Shown here piece by piece: positions 49,227-52,701 of a DNA stretch of 52,701 nt. Position numbers and translations under genes: made by a program. Under the pieces are notes generated by a model. It searched no databases, was not told the DNA's origin, and worked only from the letters and a program-made list of their open reading frames with translations. Origin of the DNA: an uncultured Mollicutes bacterium (GTDB lineage Bacteria; Bacillota_I; Bacilli_A; RF39; UBA660); assembly GCA_946500425.1 (NCBI GenBank), contig CAMMVQ010000006.1:1-52701 (forward strand). The letters are read 5' to 3'. Numbering within the stretch: the stretch's first letter is position 1; every line of letters begins with the position of its first letter.

Positions 49227-49359
49227 AACTACCACCATCCCTTCTTATTCAAAAGAAATGGAAAACAAAGCTAGTCTTTAGTTGCCCTCAGTTTAATTAT
49301 TAGCTACCTTCATTTAAAACACTCGTTTATAAAAGAAAAAGATAGAGTTTTTTTCTATC

Positions 49360-50150
49360 TTAAATATTACCTGATAAAAGACTCTTAATAGACCTTTTAT
49401 ATAGCTCTAATATATTTGCTTTTTTAGCGTCTTCTTTTAAGGTTAAAGGAACCTTACTAACAACGTTTTTACCATCTTTCAAAATTAACGTTCCTACTTC
49501 TTCTCCGCTTTTTACTGGAAGTTTTATTTTATTAAGTTTTATTTCATAATTCAATGCATTTTTTTCTTCTCCTCTTTGAATTAATACGCTTGCATCTTCT
49601 TTTGTCACTATTTCAATTACTTCATTTTCTGCTTTAGGCATCCTTCTTCTTGACACTACCTCACCCTTTTTTACTTCTACTTGCATCTCATAAGTATTAA
49701 ACCCATAATCTAGTAGCGTTGCCATTTGTGAGTTTCTAGACTTACTATCACTAGCACCCATAATGGTTGAGATTATCCTCATGTTATCTTTTTTAGCAGT
49801 AGCGGTTAAGCAGTATCCTGCTTCTTTAGTATAACCCGTTTTTAAACCATCAGCACCTTCGTACGTCTTAATTAGTTTATTGGTATTAACAAGCCAAAAC
49901 TTATTATCCGTATTCTGCCTTAAATAATCTTCATATATTGTTGTATATTCAAATATCTGTTCATGTTTAACTAATTCTCTTGCCATCATTGCCATGTCGT
50001 ACGCTGATGAATAGTGATTCGCTTCATCTAAACCAACGGCGTTTTTAAAGTTGGTATCTTTAAGTCCTAACTCTTTGGCTTTTTTATTCATTTTACTAAC
50101 AAACTTTTCTTCGGTACCTGCTATTCTTTCCGCAAAAACCATGGTAGCAT
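49360..50150 (-). pseudogene. 3' fragment of D-alanyl-D-alanine carboxypeptidase (DacA/DacF-type), interrupted by recombinase element
   Basis: DATMVFAERIAGTEEKFVSKMNKKAKELGLKDTNFKNAVGL, ADGLKTGYTKEAG (KTG motif); SxxK-containing N terminus absent; frame joins recombinase 3' end. Confidence 0.88.
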
Positions 50151-51811
50151 CCCTCGCTGTTACTAAAAAGCAGTAAAAAGTCGTTTAAATTTAAGCTACT
50201 GTTATCGTAGCCTACTATATTTAATTTAAAATGTAACATTACTTTATGATTATCATCGTCTTCCGATTCGAGTCTTTCAACTAATATGGTATCTATTATA
50301 GAACCGAAAATTCTAAATACACTCTCATCATCTTCAAATATTATATCGTGTACTTTTTTAAAGAAAGAATTAATATTTGACTTATAGTCAATTTCTGTAT
50401 TTTTTGATAAATAATTTTGTTTCTGTTTTTCCAAAATAACCAAATCATTATTGTATTTTTCTCTCATTTCATTATACTCATCACCTTCAATTTCTTTTCT
50501 TGCTCTCATATTTATTAATTCTGATCTAGCATTTTTAATTTCATTAATTTTTTTATCCAATTCATTTAATTCTCTTGAATAATCTGATTTATTTTCAGTT
50601 TCACGAACTAAACTATATATTTCTTTCATCATATCATTTTCACTGTTTAAAATATTTTCCGCTACCTTTTTAAATATATCTAATAGTTCTTCGTAATGAA
50701 TTATTGGTGTTTTGCAACCATTAAGTTTTTCTTTACCATATTTTCTATAATTAGAACACCCCCAATATTTACTTTCAACACCTGTTCGTTTATTTTTGTA
50801 AGCTCCCTTTATAAATGTTGCACCATCATGATAACATTTTATTTTGCCTGACAAAGCATATTTCATATTAGTTCTAGTTTTAGTTTGATAATTTTTTGAA
50901 TTTTTATTTAATATTTTATTACATTTATCCCAAAGTTCCTCCGAAACTATTGGTGGACACGTTTTATTATCTTTATACACTATCCACTCATCAGGTTTAA
51001 ATCTAATTCTTTTTCTTGAATGATAATCAACTGTAGTTTCTTTATGAGCACAAAAATAACCTTTATATTTTGGATTTCTAATTATTCTACCAATTACAGT
51101 TCCAGCAAGTGGTTTCCCAGTCTTGCTAACAATATTATATTCACTATATAGGTAATGACCCAATCTTTGAGTCCCCATTTCTCCTTTTGAATACTCATTA
51201 AAAATTAATCTAATAAGTTTTGCCTCTTCTTCTACAATCACTAATTTACCTTTATTTTTTTTATAACCATAAAAATTGTCATTTCCAGGAACAATACCCT
51301 TTTCTATACTTCTTTTATAACCAAATCTAACTCTCTCTGATAATTTTCTAATCTCATCTTGAGCTATGCTGGACATGATAGTTAAACGAAGCTCTGAATC
51401 CGAATCAAAAGTATTTATATTATCATTTAAAAAATATACACCCACACCATAAGATAACAATTCTTGAGTGTACTGAATACTATCAACTGTATTTCTAGAA
51501 AATCTCGAAATTTCTTTTGTTAATATTAAATTAAACATACCTTTTTTAGCATCATTTATCATTTTTAAAAAATTATCTCTTTTATTGACACTTGTACCAC
51601 TTATTCCCTCATCAACATAACCATTCACAAATATCCAATTTGTTTGTGATTTAATATAATTTTCAAAATACATAACTTGATTTTCTAATGAATTTAACTG
51701 TTCATCACGATCTGTTGATACACGAGCATAAAATGTAACACGAAGTGGTAGGTCAATAAGCTTTTTCCCCTGTGCTAAAATATTTCTTATTGAATACAAA
51801 TTCAGTAACAT
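50096..51811 (-). CDS. Large serine recombinase (resolvase N domain, recombinase domain, zinc ribbon, coiled coil)
   Basis: YARVSTDRDEQLNSLENQ, GYVDEGISGTSVNKRDNFLKMI, LTKEISRFSRNTVD, GYKKNKGKLVIVEEEAKLIRLIF, CYHDGATFIKGAYKNKRTG...WGCSNYRK. Confidence 0.95.
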   Translation of the reverse strand: MLLNLYSIRNILAQGKKLIDLPLRVTFYARVSTDRDEQLNSLENQVMYFENYIKSQTNWIFVNGYVDEGISGTSVNKRDNFLKMINDAKKGMFNLILTKEISRFSRNTVDSIQYTQELLSYGVGVYFLNDNINTFDSDSELRLTIMSSIAQDEIRKLSERVRFGYKRSIEKGIVPGNDNFYGYKKNKGKLVIVEEEAKLIRLIFNEYSKGEMGTQRLGHYLYSEYNIVSKTGKPLAGTVIGRIIRNPKYKGYFCAHKETTVDYHSRKRIRFKPDEWIVYKDNKTCPPIVSEELWDKCNKILNKNSKNYQTKTRTNMKYALSGKIKCYHDGATFIKGAYKNKRTGVESKYWGCSNYRKYGKEKLNGCKTPIIHYEELLDIFKKVAENILNSENDMMKEIYSLVRETENKSDYSRELNELDKKINEIKNARSELINMRARKEIEGDEYNEMREKYNNDLVILEKQKQNYLSKNTEIDYKSNINSFFKKVHDIIFEDDESVFRIFGSIIDTILVERLESEDDDNHKVMLHFKLNIVGYDNSSLNLNDFLLLFSNSEGCYHGFCGKNSRYRRKVC

Positions 51812-51829
51812 CGTTTTTCCTCCTTATAT

Positions 51830-52030
51830 TTATAGTGGAATTTTAACTACCATATTCCCATTATCTTCTTTTTTTTCCAACTTATTTTCAAATTTCATGA
51901 TATCTTCATCTAACTTTTTAACGATACTATTACATTGACAAAAATCTATTACACCTTTTTTACAAAGCTCATTGATAATTGCTTTTTGTAATTCTTTTTT
52001 AGCTATATCAACGGAAATATCGTTCTTCAA
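51830..52030 (-). CDS. Small element-encoded protein upstream of recombinase
   Basis: 66 aa ORF. Confidence 0.5.
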   Translation of the reverse strand: MKNDISVDIAKKELQKAIINELCKKGVIDFCQCNSIVKKLDEDIMKFENKLEKKEDNGNMVVKIPL

Positions 52031-52065
52031 AGTGTTCCCTCCTCATTTAAACATATTTGAATAAA

Positions 52066-52096
52066 TGAAAAAAAGAACTCAAATATTGAGTTCCAG
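52066..52096 (-). terminator. Terminator hairpin in element (minus strand)
   Basis: Minus strand GAACTCAATATTTGAGTTCTTTTTTT. Confidence 0.65.
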
Positions 52097-52195
52097 TAAT
52101 AATTTAAAAACTCAATATTTGTTAATGAAGATAGAATTAATCATAAAACACTATCTAAAATATTAAGTTTTCAAATAACATTCTATGAATTAAAA

Positions 52196-52699
52196 TTAAC
52201 TTTTAAATTTTTTAATCATTTTAGCAATATTAAATCCATCTAACTTTGTACCAAATGACAAAACTAAAATTTTTTCATCAAAGTAAGTTTCATTATCATA
52301 TCTAATAATAATTTCACTAAACACATCTAGTTTCTCATTATAATTCAATTTTTCAAATTGTGATGCAATATTTTTATCTTCATTGCTATACATAATACCC
52401 ATAATAGTTCCATTATCTTCATAAGCATCTTTACTATTAGACATACCATTATAAATCATAGCAAAATATTGTAATAAAATCGTACAAGCATTGGGTGAAA
52501 ACCCAATCGCCTCTAAATTAAATATTTTTAAATTATCATCTTCCAGTAAATCTGGATTAGGCTCATTCCTATCATTAATCTGATTATTGTTTAATAAATT
52601 AAAAATATAAATAAGAAATTTTAATTTACAGATATCATTTTTTCCTTCTAATTCCTCAACTAATTTTCTTACATCTTCTGTTGTATTAGTAATATACAT
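52196..52699 (-). CDS. Element-encoded hypothetical protein, possibly truncated by window end
   Basis: 167 aa ORF reaching the window edge. Confidence 0.5.
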   Translation of the reverse strand: MYITNTTEDVRKLVEELEGKNDICKLKFLIYIFNLLNNNQINDRNEPNPDLLEDDNLKIFNLEAIGFSPNACTILLQYFAMIYNGMSNSKDAYEDNGTIMGIMYSNEDKNIASQFEKLNYNEKLDVFSEIIIRYDNETYFDEKILVLSFGTKLDGFNIAKMIKKFKS

Positions 52700-52701
52700 A
52701 T

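Larger units (their letters stand above)
49005..49330. other. Candidate type I toxin-antitoxin locus, copy B
   Basis: Same architecture and conserved sequence blocks as 11590..11900. Confidence 0.6.
50150..52701 (-). mobile_element. End of an integrated element carried by a large serine recombinase; other end beyond the window
   Basis: Recombinase at the junction with a split chromosomal gene; composition change (ACGT-poor) beginning at the junction. Confidence 0.8.

Noticed and set aside
49360-50142. Treating the dac ORF as a complete short carboxypeptidase
   Set aside because: Lacks the SxxK and SxN catalytic motifs and signal peptide, and its start lies inside the recombinase ORF; it is a 3' fragment
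1-52701. tRNA or rRNA genes
   Set aside because: No convincing cloverleaf or rRNA sequence noticed by eye; the T-box motif at about 29690 is a leader, not a tRNA

Overview
AT-rich chromosomal window from a spore-forming, low-GC Firmicute/Bacilli-type bacterium with a compact genome; most genes are on the minus strand. Recognisable core genes: lspA, gmk, obg, trmB, rpmA, prp, rplU, mreC, mreD, radC, yqeH, yqeG, ileS with a T-box leader, sepF, efp, rpmG, a class B PBP, tmcAL, gpsA, metK and a P-type Ca ATPase. Sporulation genes: ylmC-like, sigG, a collagen-like spore-surface protein, spoIVFA/spoIVFB, an uninterrupted sigK, spoIIAA-like, sigF, spoVAC/D/E and a dacA/dacF fragment. Most interesting observations: (1) two paralogous, unlabelled loci (about 11.6-11.9 kb and 49.0-49.3 kb). 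Each has a 29-aa one-helix peptide ORF converging on a small RNA unit with a consensus promoter and terminator, with homologous leaders at both ends. This is a candidate new type I toxin-antitoxin family. (2) A third, sequence-unrelated locus (35.76-36.03 kb) with the same layout: a 29-aa TM peptide, a sequestered SD, a convergent sRNA, and direct repeats that make the two RNAs complementary. (3) A large serine recombinase element that splits a D-Ala-D-Ala carboxypeptidase gene at its SxN motif (skin-like possibility). (4) sigG apparently starting at an AUA codon. (5) A spoIIAA-sigF pair with no spoIIAB between them and a SpoIIAA-like protein lacking the phospho-serine. (6) A six-copy DG-WF repeat protein of unknown function. 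All calls come from reading the sequence; no searches were run.
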